Assembly (NCBI RefSeq): GCF_017876155.1
Contig: NZ_JAGINP010000004.1
Coordinates: 124,001 to 188,000, forward strand
Length of the DNA: 64,000 nt
Origin: Azospirillum rugosum
Lineage (GTDB): Bacteria > Pseudomonadota > Alphaproteobacteria > Azospirillales > Azospirillaceae
Reading direction: 5' to 3'
The stretch's first letter is position 1. The number at the start of each line of letters is the position of its first letter. Of the stretch, positions 34,675-43,195 are shown in pieces. Below the pieces are notes generated by a model, which saw nothing but the letters and a program-made list of their open reading frames with translations, had not been told where the DNA came from and ran no database searches. The translations under genes and the position numbers were made by a program.

Positions 34675-34781
34675 TGGGCCCCCACCCTAACCCTCCCCCA
34701 CCTTCGGCGAGGGAGGGAACTCCGCCGCTCGACGCTTAAAGCCCTCCCCCGCGAAGTGGGGGAGGGTTGGGTGGGGGCCCA
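34675..34781. repeat. Long inverted repeat, copy 3 of the family
   Basis: Left arm TGGGCCCCCACCCTAACCCT, right arm GGGTTGGGTGGGGGCCCA, with inner arms CCCTCCCCCACCTTCGGCGA and CGCGAAGTGGGGGAGGG. It lies between the convergent ABC exporter and hisC-type genes. The outer flank GTGCGACCACT is shared with copy 4. Confidence 0.8.
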
Positions 34782-34811
34782 GTGCGACCACTTACCCCCA
34801 CCCCACACCAA

Positions 34812-35903
34812 TCACGCCGCCAAAAAGTCCTTCAGCGCCGTCACGACCTCGCGCATCTCGGCTTCGGTGCCGATGCTGACGCGCAGGCAGCTGGGCAGGC
34901 CGTAGGCGGGCATCTGGCGGACCAGGATGCCGCGGCCCTTCAGGAACTGGCGGGCCGCCTCGGCGTCGTCCTTGCCGGGCGTCTGGCCGGCGAAGTCCAC
35001 CAGGATGAAGTTGGTCACGCTGGGGTGGATGGTCAGGCCGAGCGCCGTCACCTCGCCCGCAAACCACTCCCGCCACTGGGTGTTGTGGGCGCGGGAGCGT
35101 TCGATGAAGTCCGTGTCGCCGATCGCCGCGACGCCGGCCGCCTGGGCGGCGGCGGACACGTTGAAGGGGCCGCGCACGCGGTTCAGCACGTCGGCGATCC
35201 CCGCCGGGCAGTAGGCCCAGCCGAGCCGCAGCGAGCCCAGCGCGTAGATCTTCGAGAAGGTCCGCGCCATCACCACGTTGGGGAAGCGGTCCACCAGATC
35301 CTGGCCGGCCGAATAGTCGTTGTGGTTCATGTACTCGGCGTAGGCCGCGTCGATGACCAGGACGACGTTCGAGGGCAGGCCGGCGTGCAGCCGGGCCATC
35401 TCCTCGGCGGTGATGTAGGTGCCGGTCGGGTTGTTCGGGTTGGCGACGAAGACCAGCTTGGTGCGCGGCGTCACGTGGGCGAGCAGCGCGTCCACGTCGG
35501 TGGTCAGGTTCGTCTCCGGCGCCTGCACCGGGGTGGCGCCGACCGACTTGGCGCCGATCGGGTACATCAGGAAGCCGTGCTGCGAGTACAGCACCTCGTC
35601 CCCCGGCCCGGCGTAGGCGCGGATGAGCAGGCTGATCAGCTCGTCGGAGCCGGCGCCGCAGACGATCCGCTCCGCGTCCAGGCCGTAGCGCCCGGCGATG
35701 GCCTTGCGCAGCGCGGACGCGCCGCCGTCGGGGTAGCGGTGCAGCTCCGCCGCGGCGCGCTGGTACGCCTCCACGGCTTTCGGGCTGGGGCCGAGCGCGC
35801 CTTCGTTGGAGGCGAGGCGGATGTGGCCCGCGTGCTCGCCGCCGACGTAAGCGGCGATATCGAGGATTCCCGGGCGGGGCACCGGGCCGTTCGGCTGGGT
35901 CAT
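34812..35903 (-). CDS. hisC: Histidinol-phosphate/aromatic aminotransferase (HisC family)
   Basis: A 363-residue PLP enzyme, fold type I. Motifs include [37 protein letters not shown] and the Schiff-base Lys in [15 protein letters not shown], with a late Arg in [11 protein letters not shown]. HisC paralogs beside chorismate mutase genes usually act as aromatic aminotransferases making phenylalanine or tyrosine; whether this copy also serves histidine synthesis is open. The gene starts eight bases behind the chorismate mutase gene, so the pair is one operon. Confidence 0.9.
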   Translation of the reverse strand: MTQPNGPVPRPGILDIAAYVGGEHAGHIRLASNEGALGPSPKAVEAYQRAAAELHRYPDGGASALRKAIAGRYGLDAERIVCGAGSDELISLLIRAYAGPGDEVLYSQHGFLMYPIGAKSVGATPVQAPETNLTTDVDALLAHVTPRTKLVFVANPNNPTGTYITAEEMARLHAGLPSNVVLVIDAAYAEYMNHNDYSAGQDLVDRFPNVVMARTFSKIYALGSLRLGWAYCPAGIADVLNRVRGPFNVSAAAQAAGVAAIGDTDFIERSRAHNTQWREWFAGEVTALGLTIHPSVTNFILVDFAGQTPGKDDAEAARQFLKGRGILVRQMPAYGLPSCLRVSIGTEAEMREVVTALKDFLAA

Positions 35904-35911
35904 GTCAGGTC

Positions 35912-36820
35912 TCAGACCTTGCGGGCGTCGTGGGAGAGGTGGAGCGGGACGGCGTAGCCGCCCACGATGTTGACCCGCACCGGGATCTCCGCCAGCCGTT
36001 CGGCGAAGGCGGACAGGCGCGGGTCGGCGTGATCGACGAAATCGGCGATCTCGACCAGATGCAGCGACGGGCCGGACGGGTCCTTGGCGTGCCAGGTGCA
36101 GAAGCCGGTCGGGGCCAGCCCGCTGTGCTCCAGGTGGTCCTTCAGCCGGCCGCGGCTGAGGTCGTGGCCCAGCTCGATCGCCAGCAGCGTGCGGTCGTCG
36201 CCGGTCGGCTCGTGCGGGACCAGCGCGATGGCCAGCGCGTCGCGGTCCTCCCCGCGGGCGTTGCCGCGCCCGCCGAAGGGCAGCCGCGCCACGACCCGCG
36301 GCGTGCGCGCGTCCGACGACAGCAGGAAGCGCCACCAGGGGTCGGCGTCGTCCTCCGCCGGATAGGGCACCACGCCGACGGTGGCCGTGCCCTCCGACAC
36401 CGCGCGGATGGCGGCGGCCGGGGTGTTGACGGCGGTCATGGACACGAAGCTGCCGAAATGGTCGCGCGCCACGTCCCAGAAGCCGCGCCGTTCCTCCGGC
36501 GCGTAGACGGCGACGGCGAAGGGCCCCTGGATCCGGGTCAGCGCCGTGATCATCTCCCGCCACATGCGGACGACCGCGGCGGCCGGGAAGGATCCGGCGT
36601 GGCGCGCCATCAGGCGGCGCAGGATCACCGCCTCCCTCGCCGGGCGCAGGAAGATCGGCGGGGCTGCCGCAACGGCCCCATTCTGGTCGTCGAGCTGCGC
36701 CTTCACGGCGCCGATTCGCTCGACCACCGCCGCGCGGCGCATCAGCAGGTCGTGGATCGCATCATCGATGTGATCGATCTCGCGGCGCAGGTCATCGAGC
36801 GGGGACTTGGGCGCAGGCAT
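35912..36820 (-). CDS. Chorismate mutase fused to a prephenate dehydratase/ACT-like region
   Basis: A 302-residue protein. Residues 1-95 are an AroQ chorismate mutase: [20 protein letters not shown] with [10 protein letters not shown], giving the Arg, Arg and Lys of the active site. The rest resembles a degenerate prephenate dehydratase: [19 protein letters not shown] stands where the VLPIENTS motif normally is, and the catalytic Thr-Arg-Phe motif is replaced by PRVVARLPF. The last 90 residues ([20 protein letters not shown]) look ACT-like, a phenylalanine-sensing fold. The activity beyond chorismate mutase is doubtful. An ATG at 36835 would add five residues; neither start has a strong ribosome-binding site. 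Confidence 0.75.
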   Translation of the reverse strand: MPAPKSPLDDLRREIDHIDDAIHDLLMRRAAVVERIGAVKAQLDDQNGAVAAAPPIFLRPAREAVILRRLMARHAGSFPAAAVVRMWREMITALTRIQGPFAVAVYAPEERRGFWDVARDHFGSFVSMTAVNTPAAAIRAVSEGTATVGVVPYPAEDDADPWWRFLLSSDARTPRVVARLPFGGRGNARGEDRDALAIALVPHEPTGDDRTLLAIELGHDLSRGRLKDHLEHSGLAPTGFCTWHAKDPSGPSLHLVEIADFVDHADPRLSAFAERLAEIPVRVNIVGGYAVPLHLSHDARKV

Positions 36821-36890
36821 GGGGCGGGAAACCATCGAATCCAAAGCCGGATAGTAGTAGTCCGCACGCTCCCTAAAATCAAAGAAAACG

Positions 36891-36920
36891 TTGACACCTT
36901 CTCTCCCCGCTCCGTAGCTA
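36891..36920 (+). promoter_or_regulatory. Candidate sigma-70 promoter for metX
   Basis: TTGACA (36891-36896) is a perfect -35, followed after 18 bases by TAGCTA. It ends 35 bases before the metX ATG. No SAM-II riboswitch pattern was seen in the leader. Confidence 0.5.
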
Positions 36921-36955
36921 TACGCTCCCGTTTTCCAGAGGCCTTGCGAACCGCC

Positions 36956-38158
36956 ATGCCCGCGTCGAATCCAGCTGTCGCCTTGCCAGCCGACGCCGCC
37001 GCCCTGCCCGGATATCGCGTCACGCTCGGCGTGGACCGCCCGATGCGGCTGGACAGCGGGGCGGAGTTGGGACCCTTCCAGGTCGCCTACCAGACCTACG
37101 GCACGCTCAACGCCGACCGCTCCAACGCGGTCCTGGTCTGCCACGCTCTGACCGGCGACCATTACGTGCTGGACCAGCACCCGATCACCGGCAAGCCCGG
37201 CTGGTGGGAGATGCTGGTCGGCCCCGGCCGGCCGGTCGACACCGACCGCTACTTCGTCATCTGCTCCAACGTCATCGGCGGCTGCATGGGCTCCACCGGC
37301 CCGAAGGAGATCGACCCGGCGACCGGCCGGCCCTATGGCCTGGGATTCCCGGTCATCACCATCGGCGACATGGTGCGCGCGCAGAAGCTGCTTATCGACC
37401 ATCTGGGGATCGAGAAGCTGTTCTGCGTGATCGGCGGCTCCATGGGCGGCATGCAGGTGCTGCAGTGGGCGGTCGCCTACCCCGAATCGGTCTTCGCGGC
37501 GGTGCCCATCGCCACGGCGGCGCGCCATTCGGCGCAGAACATCGCCTTCCACGAGGTCGGGCGCCAGGCCATCATGGCCGACCCGGACTGGCGCGGCGGC
37601 AACTACCTGCTGGAGGACACGCGGCCGCACCGCGGGCTGGCGGTGGCGCGCATGGCCGCGCACATCACCTACCTGTCGGAGCCGGCGCTGCACCGCAAGT
37701 TCGGCCGCAACCTGCAGAACCGGCAGAGCGTCACCTACGGATTCGACGCCGATTTCCAGGTGGAAAGCTACCTGCGCCACCAGGGCATCACCTTCGTGGA
37801 GCGGTTCGACGCCAACTCCTACCTCTACATCACGCGGGCGATGGACTATTTCGACCTCGCCGCGGACTATGGCGGCGGGACGCTGTCCAACGCCTTCCGG
37901 GTGGACGGGCGCGGCACGCCGGTGCGCTTCTGCCTGGCCAGCTTCACCAGCGACTGGCTGTTCCCGACGCCCGAGTCGCGGGCCATCGTGCACGCGCTGA
38001 ACGCGGTGGCGGCCAACGTCAGCTTCGTGGAGATCCGGACGGACAAGGGCCACGACGCCTTCCTGCTGGACGAGCCGGAATTCCACCAGGTCATCCGCGG
38101 CTTCCTGGAAGGCTGCGCGGAGCACCGCGGCCTGACCGCCCGCCGGCAACCCCGCTGA
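36956..38158 (+). CDS. metX: Homoserine O-acetyltransferase MetX
   Basis: A 400-residue alpha/beta hydrolase making O-acetyl-L-homoserine (or, in some relatives, O-succinyl) for methionine synthesis. The nucleophile Ser162 is in [12 protein letters not shown]; other family signs are [33 protein letters not shown] and GHDAFLLDE with the late catalytic His. The N-terminus starts with an Ala/Pro stretch. The metW gene follows after 16 bases; metX and metW are adjacent in many alpha- and betaproteobacteria. The opposite strand upstream carries the aromatic operon, so their promoters are shared. Confidence 0.95.
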   Translation: MPASNPAVALPADAAALPGYRVTLGVDRPMRLDSGAELGPFQVAYQTYGTLNADRSNAVLVCHALTGDHYVLDQHPITGKPGWWEMLVGPGRPVDTDRYFVICSNVIGGCMGSTGPKEIDPATGRPYGLGFPVITIGDMVRAQKLLIDHLGIEKLFCVIGGSMGGMQVLQWAVAYPESVFAAVPIATAARHSAQNIAFHEVGRQAIMADPDWRGGNYLLEDTRPHRGLAVARMAAHITYLSEPALHRKFGRNLQNRQSVTYGFDADFQVESYLRHQGITFVERFDANSYLYITRAMDYFDLAADYGGGTLSNAFRVDGRGTPVRFCLASFTSDWLFPTPESRAIVHALNAVAANVSFVEIRTDKGHDAFLLDEPEFHQVIRGFLEGCAEHRGLTARRQPR

Positions 38159-38174
38159 GAGAAGGCCGGATCCC

Positions 38175-38849
38175 ATGAGCCCTCCCCTGGACGACGGAAT
38201 CGACGGCGGAACGTCCCCTCGCGCCGGTGCCGGCAACGGCGCTGTGGGCGGCATCCGCTTCGACCTGAAGCTGATCGCCGACATGGTGGAACCGGGCAGC
38301 CGCGTGCTGGACGTCGGTTGCGGCGACGGCGCCCTGCTGGCCTATCTGGCCCGCCACAAGGGCGTGGACGGGCGCGGCATCGAACTCAGCATGGACGGCG
38401 TGCACCGCTGCGTGACGCAGGGGCTGTCGGTGATCCAGGGCGACGCCGAGACGGACCTGAAGGACTATCCGGCCGAGGCCTTCGACTACGTCATCCTCAG
38501 CCAGACGCTCCAGGCCATGCGGGAACCGCGGACGGTCCTGCAAAGCCTGACGCGCATCGGCCGGCGCGCCATCGTGTCGGTGCCCAACTTCGGCTACTGG
38601 CGCATCCGGCTGCAATTGCTGCTGACCGGGCGCATGCCGGTGACGGAGAAGCTGGGCTACCAGTGGTGGGAGACGCCCAACATCCATTTCTGCACGATCA
38701 AGGACCTGGTGTCCCTGACCGAGGAGATGGGGCTGACCATCGAACGCTGCCTGATCGTCAACCGCGCCGGCCGCATCACCGGCCACGCCCATTCCGGCTT
38801 CGCCAACCTGCTGGGCGAACAGGGCGTTTTCCTGCTGCGGCGGACCTGA
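38175..38849 (+). CDS. metW: Methionine biosynthesis protein MetW
   Basis: A 224-residue SAM-dependent methyltransferase-like protein. The SAM-binding motif is [15 protein letters not shown], then GIELSMDGV and [32 protein letters not shown] and [10 protein letters not shown] are typical of MetW. The protein works with MetX to make functional homoserine acetylation in several proteobacteria, although its reaction is not fully defined. It is in one operon with metX. A Ser/Gly/Asp-rich N-terminal 25 residues precede the domain. Confidence 0.93.
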   Translation: MSPPLDDGIDGGTSPRAGAGNGAVGGIRFDLKLIADMVEPGSRVLDVGCGDGALLAYLARHKGVDGRGIELSMDGVHRCVTQGLSVIQGDAETDLKDYPAEAFDYVILSQTLQAMREPRTVLQSLTRIGRRAIVSVPNFGYWRIRLQLLLTGRMPVTEKLGYQWWETPNIHFCTIKDLVSLTEEMGLTIERCLIVNRAGRITGHAHSGFANLLGEQGVFLLRRT

Positions 38850-38936
38850 TCCCGGTTTAGTCGCCGCCTTTGGTGCAACCCTATGCCCGTCGGCGGTGTT
38901 TAGGGGGCAGGGTCCGTCCAACGGGAGCTTTGCACC

Positions 38937-39587
38937 ATGCGTTTCAACGCCGCCGCTTTGGCCGCCGCTTTGGCCGTTTCGGCCGCCGCCCTTTTGTCGG
39001 CGACCGCGGCGCCCGCCCAGACCACCAGCCCGGCCCCAGAGGGCACGACCGCCCAGCAGGGGGCTCCCGGCGCGTCCCAGTCCCCGCTGATGACCGCCCC
39101 CCGCCCGGACGACAAGCCGACGACCGACCCGACCGCCTCGCAATCGGGCGTCAGCGGCTCGGCCCCATCGGACGAGATGAAGCGGATGGAGGCCCCGGCC
39201 GGCTCGGCCGCCGGCACCACGCCCGGGACCTCCCCCTCCGTCGCCGCCATCCCCGGCCCGATCGACCCGGAGCACGCCCGCGCCCTGATCGGTCAGGAAC
39301 TGCGCAGCCGCGACGGCCAGGTGGCCGGCACGATCAAGGACTTCGCGCTCGACGACGCGGGCGACGCGATCACCCGCATCGTCCTGACCCCGGACGACGA
39401 CGTCGGCACGCCGAAGAAGATGGTCTCCGTCCCCATCAGCATGCTGCAGATGGAGGTCCCCGGCCCGGCCGCCCCCGGCGTCGAGCTGTCCCGCCCGCCG
39501 CTGCTGAACCTGCCCGCCAAGGAACTCGCCAACGCGCCGGAATTCACCTACAGCGCGGACGTGAAGACCGTGGGCGGCAAGCCGTAA
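38937..39587 (+). CDS. Exported PRC-barrel protein
   Basis: A 216-residue protein. A signal peptide (MRFNAAALAAALAVSAAALL to APAQ) leads into a Thr/Ser/Pro/Gly-rich disordered region (residues 28-120). The C-terminal domain (about 121-190: LIGQELRSRDGQVAGTIKDF, and ITRIVLTPDDDVGTPKKMVS) fits the PRC-barrel fold, with the typical Gly-x-Asp-ring pattern. Periplasmic PRC-barrel proteins are common in alphaproteobacteria and poorly understood. CGGGAGC precedes the ATG. It stands alone and ends in a strong 33-base inverted repeat. Confidence 0.8.
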   Translation: MRFNAAALAAALAVSAAALLSATAAPAQTTSPAPEGTTAQQGAPGASQSPLMTAPRPDDKPTTDPTASQSGVSGSAPSDEMKRMEAPAGSAAGTTPGTSPSVAAIPGPIDPEHARALIGQELRSRDGQVAGTIKDFALDDAGDAITRIVLTPDDDVGTPKKMVSVPISMLQMEVPGPAAPGVELSRPPLLNLPAKELANAPEFTYSADVKTVGGKP

Positions 39588-39597
39588 GTTCGTAATT

Positions 39598-39682
39598 CGT
39601 AGGTTGGGTGGAGCGCAGCGCAACCCAACACACGCCGCCGTGCCGACGATGTTGGGTTGCGCTGCGCTCCACCCAACCTACG
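39598..39682. repeat. Perfect 33-base inverted repeat
   Basis: CGTAGGTTGGGTGGAGCGCA... to 39630 is exactly reverse-complementary to 39650-39682, with a 19-base centre. Palindromes around GGTTGGGTGGAGCGCAGCG are dispersed in many bacterial genomes. It separates two convergent genes and can form a long hairpin. Confidence 0.95.
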
Positions 39683-39693
39683 CGTCTACGATT

Positions 39694-40254
39694 CTACGGT
39701 TCGATGTCCTTCAGCAGGTCCAGCACCAGCCGCTCGCCGTCCGGCCACGGCCCATGGCCGGACTCCGTGTTGATGTGACCCAGGTCGCCGGCCTCGATGA
39801 AGTCGGCGCCCCAGCCCACGGCGAAGCCGCAGGCGCGGCCGACGCTGCAATAGGGGTCGGTGCGGCTGGCGAGCACCACGGTGCGGAAGGGCAGCGGGTC
39901 GGTCGGCACCGGCCCGAAGCCGTGGACCTCCGGCGGCGTCAGGGCGGGCGACTCGACGTCCGGCGGAGCGACCAAAAGCGCGGCGGCGATCTTGTCCGCC
40001 GATCCGGTCTCCGCACCGCGCGCGGCCCAGTGGGCAACCAGGATGCAGGAGAGGCTGTGCGCGATCAGCACCACGGGGGCGCTGGACGCCGCGACCGCAC
40101 GCTCCAGCGTTTCCACCCAATCGGCGAGGACCGGCGCGTCCCAGTCGGCCTGCTCCACCCGGCGGAAGGACGGGTGCCGCCCCTGAAGCCAGCTTTGCCA
40201 ATGCTCCGGCCCGGAATTGCCGAGGCCGGGGAGAATCAGGACGGTCGCCGCCAT
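39694..40254 (-). CDS. RBBP9/YdeN-family serine hydrolase
   Basis: A 186-residue small alpha/beta hydrolase. It starts VLILPGLGNSGPEHWQSWLQ, and the nucleophile elbow is AHSLSC (a Ser-Leu-Ser variant of GxSxG). The later YCSVGRACGFAV with DPY, and GDLGHINTESG with the catalytic His, complete the triad pattern of the RBBP9/YdeN family. Natural substrates are unknown. It lies just after the inverted repeat and its start is 67 bases from the end of the methyltransferase gene. Confidence 0.85.
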   Translation of the reverse strand: MAATVLILPGLGNSGPEHWQSWLQGRHPSFRRVEQADWDAPVLADWVETLERAVAASSAPVVLIAHSLSCILVAHWAARGAETGSADKIAAALLVAPPDVESPALTPPEVHGFGPVPTDPLPFRTVVLASRTDPYCSVGRACGFAVGWGADFIEAGDLGHINTESGHGPWPDGERLVLDLLKDIEP

Positions 40255-40321
40255 GTCGTCTCAATCCCGCTGTTCGCTGTCGTGTGCATCGTAGCGGAAC
40301 GCAGCGCTGGAACAACAAGGG

Positions 40322-41113
40322 TCAGGCCGGATCCGGGCGCTGCGGGTCCTCCGACACGCGCCAGGCGCCGGACCCCGCCGGGCGGCGGGCCGGGGCGGTG
40401 CCGCCGGGCAGCGGGACGATCAGCCGGCGTTTCGCCGGCTGCGTCTTGCGCGCCACGCCGGCAAAGATCTGCTTGGACGCCTCGATCATCGTCACGCCGG
40501 CGAAGGCCTTGAACCAGTGCTCCCCCACCTCTTCCCAGGCCGGCGCGGTCTTCAGCAGGAAGCGGGAGCGCAGCGGCGGAATGAACAAGGCGTGGCCGGT
40601 GCGTTCCGGCACGAACATGGTGTCGCGCAGCACCTGCTTCAGCTGCGAGGCGGAATAGGGGAAGCCGTGGCCGAAGGGCGTCCAGTCGGCGCGCGCCCAC
40701 AGGCCGCGGCGGTTCGGCACCACGGCCAGCACGCGCCCGCCGCCGGCCAGCACGCGCCAGATCTCCCGCATCATGGGGCGCAGTTGCTCCGTCCCCTCCA
40801 GCCCGTGGACGAGCAGGACGCGGTCCACCGACATGTCGCCGAGCGGCAGGTCCGCCTCGTCGCCCAGCGCGACCAGCCCCGGCCCCTCCGGCGGCCAGAA
40901 GGTCACGCCCTGGGTGGCCGGCATGATGGAGATCACGCGCTCCGCCTCTTCCCGGAAGGGGCGCAGGTAGGGCGTCGTGTAGCCGACCCCCAGCACGATC
41001 TGCCCGCGCAGGTCCGGCCAGATCATGCGGATGCGCCGGCGGATCATCCGCCGCGCCGCCTGGCCCAGGCTGGACTCGTAGAATTCCCGGAGATCGACGA
41101 TATCGGTGTACAT
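40322..41113 (-). CDS. SAM-dependent methyltransferase (type 11)
   Basis: A 263-residue class I methyltransferase. Motif I is atypical (VLGVGYTTPYLRPF), followed by ALGDEADLPLGDMSVDRVLL and VLAGGGRVLAVVPNRRGLWA, the post-motif of UbiE/BioC-like enzymes. The start lies 46 bases from the gloB start, and the divergent pair is conserved in this kind of genome. The substrate is unknown. The C-terminal third is basic (ARKTQPAKRR). Confidence 0.85.
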   Translation of the reverse strand: MYTDIVDLREFYESSLGQAARRMIRRRIRMIWPDLRGQIVLGVGYTTPYLRPFREEAERVISIMPATQGVTFWPPEGPGLVALGDEADLPLGDMSVDRVLLVHGLEGTEQLRPMMREIWRVLAGGGRVLAVVPNRRGLWARADWTPFGHGFPYSASQLKQVLRDTMFVPERTGHALFIPPLRSRFLLKTAPAWEEVGEHWFKAFAGVTMIEASKQIFAGVARKTQPAKRRLIVPLPGGTAPARRPAGSGAWRVSEDPQRPDPA

Positions 41114-41159
41114 GGTCCCCCGAGATTATCACATTTCCAAGACGGAGAGGCGTTCGGCC

Positions 41160-41921
41160 ATGGAGATCCACCTCGTTCCCGCTTTTTCCGACAACTACAT
41201 CTACCTGCTGCGCGATCCGTCCAGCGGTGCGGTCGGTGTCGTTGACCCAGGCGACGCCAACCCGGTGATCGAGGCGCTGGACCGCCGCGGCTGGACGCTC
41301 ACCCACATCTTCAACACCCACCACCACAATGATCACGTCGGCGGCAACCATGTCCTGAAGACTCGCACCGGCGCGACCGTGATCGGTGCGCGCGCCGACG
41401 TGGCCCGCATACCGGATATGGAGACGTGCCTGGGCGAAGGCGAGACCATATCGTTCGGATCCCAGACGGCGCGGGTGCTTTTCGTGCCCGGCCACACCTC
41501 CGGCCACATCGCCTTCTGGTTTCCCGAGGCCAAGGCGGTCTTCTGCGGCGACACGCTCTTCGCGCTCGGCTGCGGGCGCCTGTTCGAGGGCACGCCGGCC
41601 CAGATGTGGTCGTCGCTGACCAAGCTGCGCGCCCTGCCGGACGACACGGCCGTCTATTGCGGCCACGAATACACCCTGTCCAACGCCCGCTTCGCCGTCA
41701 CCATCGAGCCGGACAACCAGGACCTTCAGGCCCGCGCCACGGAGATCACCGCCAAGCGGGAGCGCGGCGAGCCGACCATCCCCACGACCATTGGGGAAGA
41801 GAAGCGCACCAACCCCTTCCTGCGCGCCGACCGGCCGGAGGTCCAGGCCGCGGTCGGCATGGCGGGGGCCGACCCGGTGGAGGTTTTTGCCGAAATCCGC
41901 CGCCGGAAGGACAATTTCTGA
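41160..41921 (+). CDS. gloB: Hydroxyacylglutathione hydrolase (glyoxalase II)
   Basis: A 253-residue metallo-beta-lactamase-fold enzyme that hydrolyses S-D-lactoylglutathione, completing methylglyoxal detoxification. The zinc site is THHHNDH, with GHTSGH, the bridging Asp in FCGDTLFALGCGR, and GHEYTLSNARFA near the substrate. The C-terminal glutathione-binding helix has the family KRERGEPTIPTTIGEEKRTNPFLR region. It starts at ATG 41160, preceded by GGAGAGG. The glutathione transferase gene follows after 60 bases. Confidence 0.95.
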   Translation: MEIHLVPAFSDNYIYLLRDPSSGAVGVVDPGDANPVIEALDRRGWTLTHIFNTHHHNDHVGGNHVLKTRTGATVIGARADVARIPDMETCLGEGETISFGSQTARVLFVPGHTSGHIAFWFPEAKAVFCGDTLFALGCGRLFEGTPAQMWSSLTKLRALPDDTAVYCGHEYTLSNARFAVTIEPDNQDLQARATEITAKRERGEPTIPTTIGEEKRTNPFLRADRPEVQAAVGMAGADPVEVFAEIRRRKDNF

Positions 41922-41980
41922 TCGACGCCGGCGCCAACCGCGTTACCCTGCCGCCACCCGAACGGGAGGAGAAGGAAGAG

Positions 41981-42586
41981 ATGAAGCTGCGCTGGAGCCC
42001 GACGTCGCCCTACGTCCGCAAGGTCATGATGGTGGCGATCGAATGCGGGCTGGAATCGGCCATCGAGAAGCAAACGACGAACGCCTGGGCGCCGGACACC
42101 GACCTGCCGACGGACAACCCGCTGGGCAAGGTTCCGGCCCTGGTGCTGGAGGACGGCACGACCCTGTTCGACAGCCCGGTGATCGCCGAGTATCTGGACA
42201 CGCTGCACGACGGCCCGCGCCTGTTCCCGCCGACCGGCCCGGCGCGCTGGGCGGCGCTGCGCCAGCAGGCGCTCGCCGACGGCATCTGCGACGCCGCCAT
42301 CCTGCGCCGGCTGGAGGCCCAGCGCCCGGACGGCGAGAAGTCCCCGAACTGGATGGAGCGGCAGCGCCGCGCCGTCACCCGCACGCTCGACGTGCTGGAG
42401 GCGGAGGCCGCCGGGCTGGGCGACACGCCGACCATCGGCACGCTGGCCGTGCTGGTCGCGCTCGGCTACCTGGACTTCCGCTTCGGCCACGAGGACTGGC
42501 GGGAAGGCCGCCCGGCGCTGGCCCGCTGGTTCGAGTCCATGTCGGCCCGCGACAGCTACCGCCGCACCGAGCCGCCGCCCGCGTGA
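41981..42586 (+). CDS. Glutathione S-transferase family protein
   Basis: A 201-residue thioredoxin-fold plus helical-domain protein. The N-terminal MKLRWSPTSPYVRKVMM puts a Ser near position 6-9 as the possible catalytic residue, and NPLGKVPALVLEDGTTLFDS with the Pro-cis and Asp-Ser gives the glutathione-binding pattern. The C-terminal half has PNWMERQRRAVTRTLDVLEAE. It probably conjugates or reduces compounds with glutathione; the substrate is unknown. GGAGGAGAAGGAAGAG precedes the ATG. Its stop overlaps a possible GTG start of the cupin gene. Confidence 0.88.
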   Translation: MKLRWSPTSPYVRKVMMVAIECGLESAIEKQTTNAWAPDTDLPTDNPLGKVPALVLEDGTTLFDSPVIAEYLDTLHDGPRLFPPTGPARWAALRQQALADGICDAAILRRLEAQRPDGEKSPNWMERQRRAVTRTLDVLEAEAAGLGDTPTIGTLAVLVALGYLDFRFGHEDWREGRPALARWFESMSARDSYRRTEPPPA

Positions 42587-42597
42587 CAGTGACCGGC

Positions 42598-43041
42598 ATG
42601 CCCGAACCGCTGACGCCCGAACGGATCATCGACCTGCTGGGCATGACGCCCCACCCGGAAGGCGGCCACTATGTGGAAACCTACCGGGACGCCCCGCCGG
42701 GCGGCGGGCGCGGTGTGAAGACGGGCATCTTCTTCCTGCTCCGCGCCGGCGAGCGCTCGCACTGGCACCGGGTGGACGCGGTGGAGATGTGGCACTGGCA
42801 CGCCGGCGGCGCGCTGGAACTGTCCATCTCCGAGGACGGGCGGTCGGTCGACCGCCTGATCCTGGGCATGGACCTGGCGGCCGGCCAGCGCCCGCAAGGC
42901 GTCGTGCCCGCCCACACCTGGCAGGCGGCCCGCCCGCTGGACGGCCCAACCGGCGGCTGGGTCCTGGTCGGCTGCACCGTCTCCCCCGCCTTCGAGTTCG
43001 CCGGCTTCGAAATGGCCCCGGAGGGCTGGGAGCCGGGGTGA
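42598..43041 (+). CDS. Cupin family protein (DUF985-type)
   Basis: A 147-residue cupin. TPHPEGGHYVETYRD, then FFLLRAGERSHWHRVDAVEM and WHWHAGGALELS carry His residues for a metal, and QGVVPAHTWQAARPL with GGWVLVGCTVSPAFEFAGFE ends the barrel. This is the DUF985/Cupin_5 family. No reaction is known. It follows the glutathione transferase; starts at GTG 42583 (overlapping that gene's stop) or 42589 are also possible. A long inverted repeat follows. Confidence 0.85.
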   Translation: MPEPLTPERIIDLLGMTPHPEGGHYVETYRDAPPGGGRGVKTGIFFLLRAGERSHWHRVDAVEMWHWHAGGALELSISEDGRSVDRLILGMDLAAGQRPQGVVPAHTWQAARPLDGPTGGWVLVGCTVSPAFEFAGFEMAPEGWEPG

Positions 43042-43049
43042 GGGGTGTA

Positions 43050-43179
43050 AGTGGTCGCGCTGGGCCCCCACCCAACCCTCCCCCACTTCGCGGGGGAGGG
43101 CTTTACGGGTCTTGCGGCGGCAGTTCCCTCCCCCGTCGAAGATGGGGGAGGGTTAGGGTGGGGGCCCAGCGCGACCACT
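43050..43179. repeat. Long inverted repeat, copy 4 of the family
   Basis: Left arm AGTGGTCGCGCTGGGCCCCC, right arm GGGGCCCAGCGCGACCACT, with inner arms CCAACCCTCCCCCACTTCGC and GATGGGGGAGGGTTAGG. The symmetrical outer 19 bases make this the most complete copy. It lies between the convergent cupin and adenine deaminase genes. Confidence 0.88.
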
Positions 43180-43195
43180 CACCCCCATCACATTC

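Noticed and set aside
36836..36955. SAM-II riboswitch upstream of metX
   Set aside because: Expected in alphaproteobacterial metX/metA leaders, but the conserved pairing and core sequence were not found; only a sigma-70-like promoter is visible.
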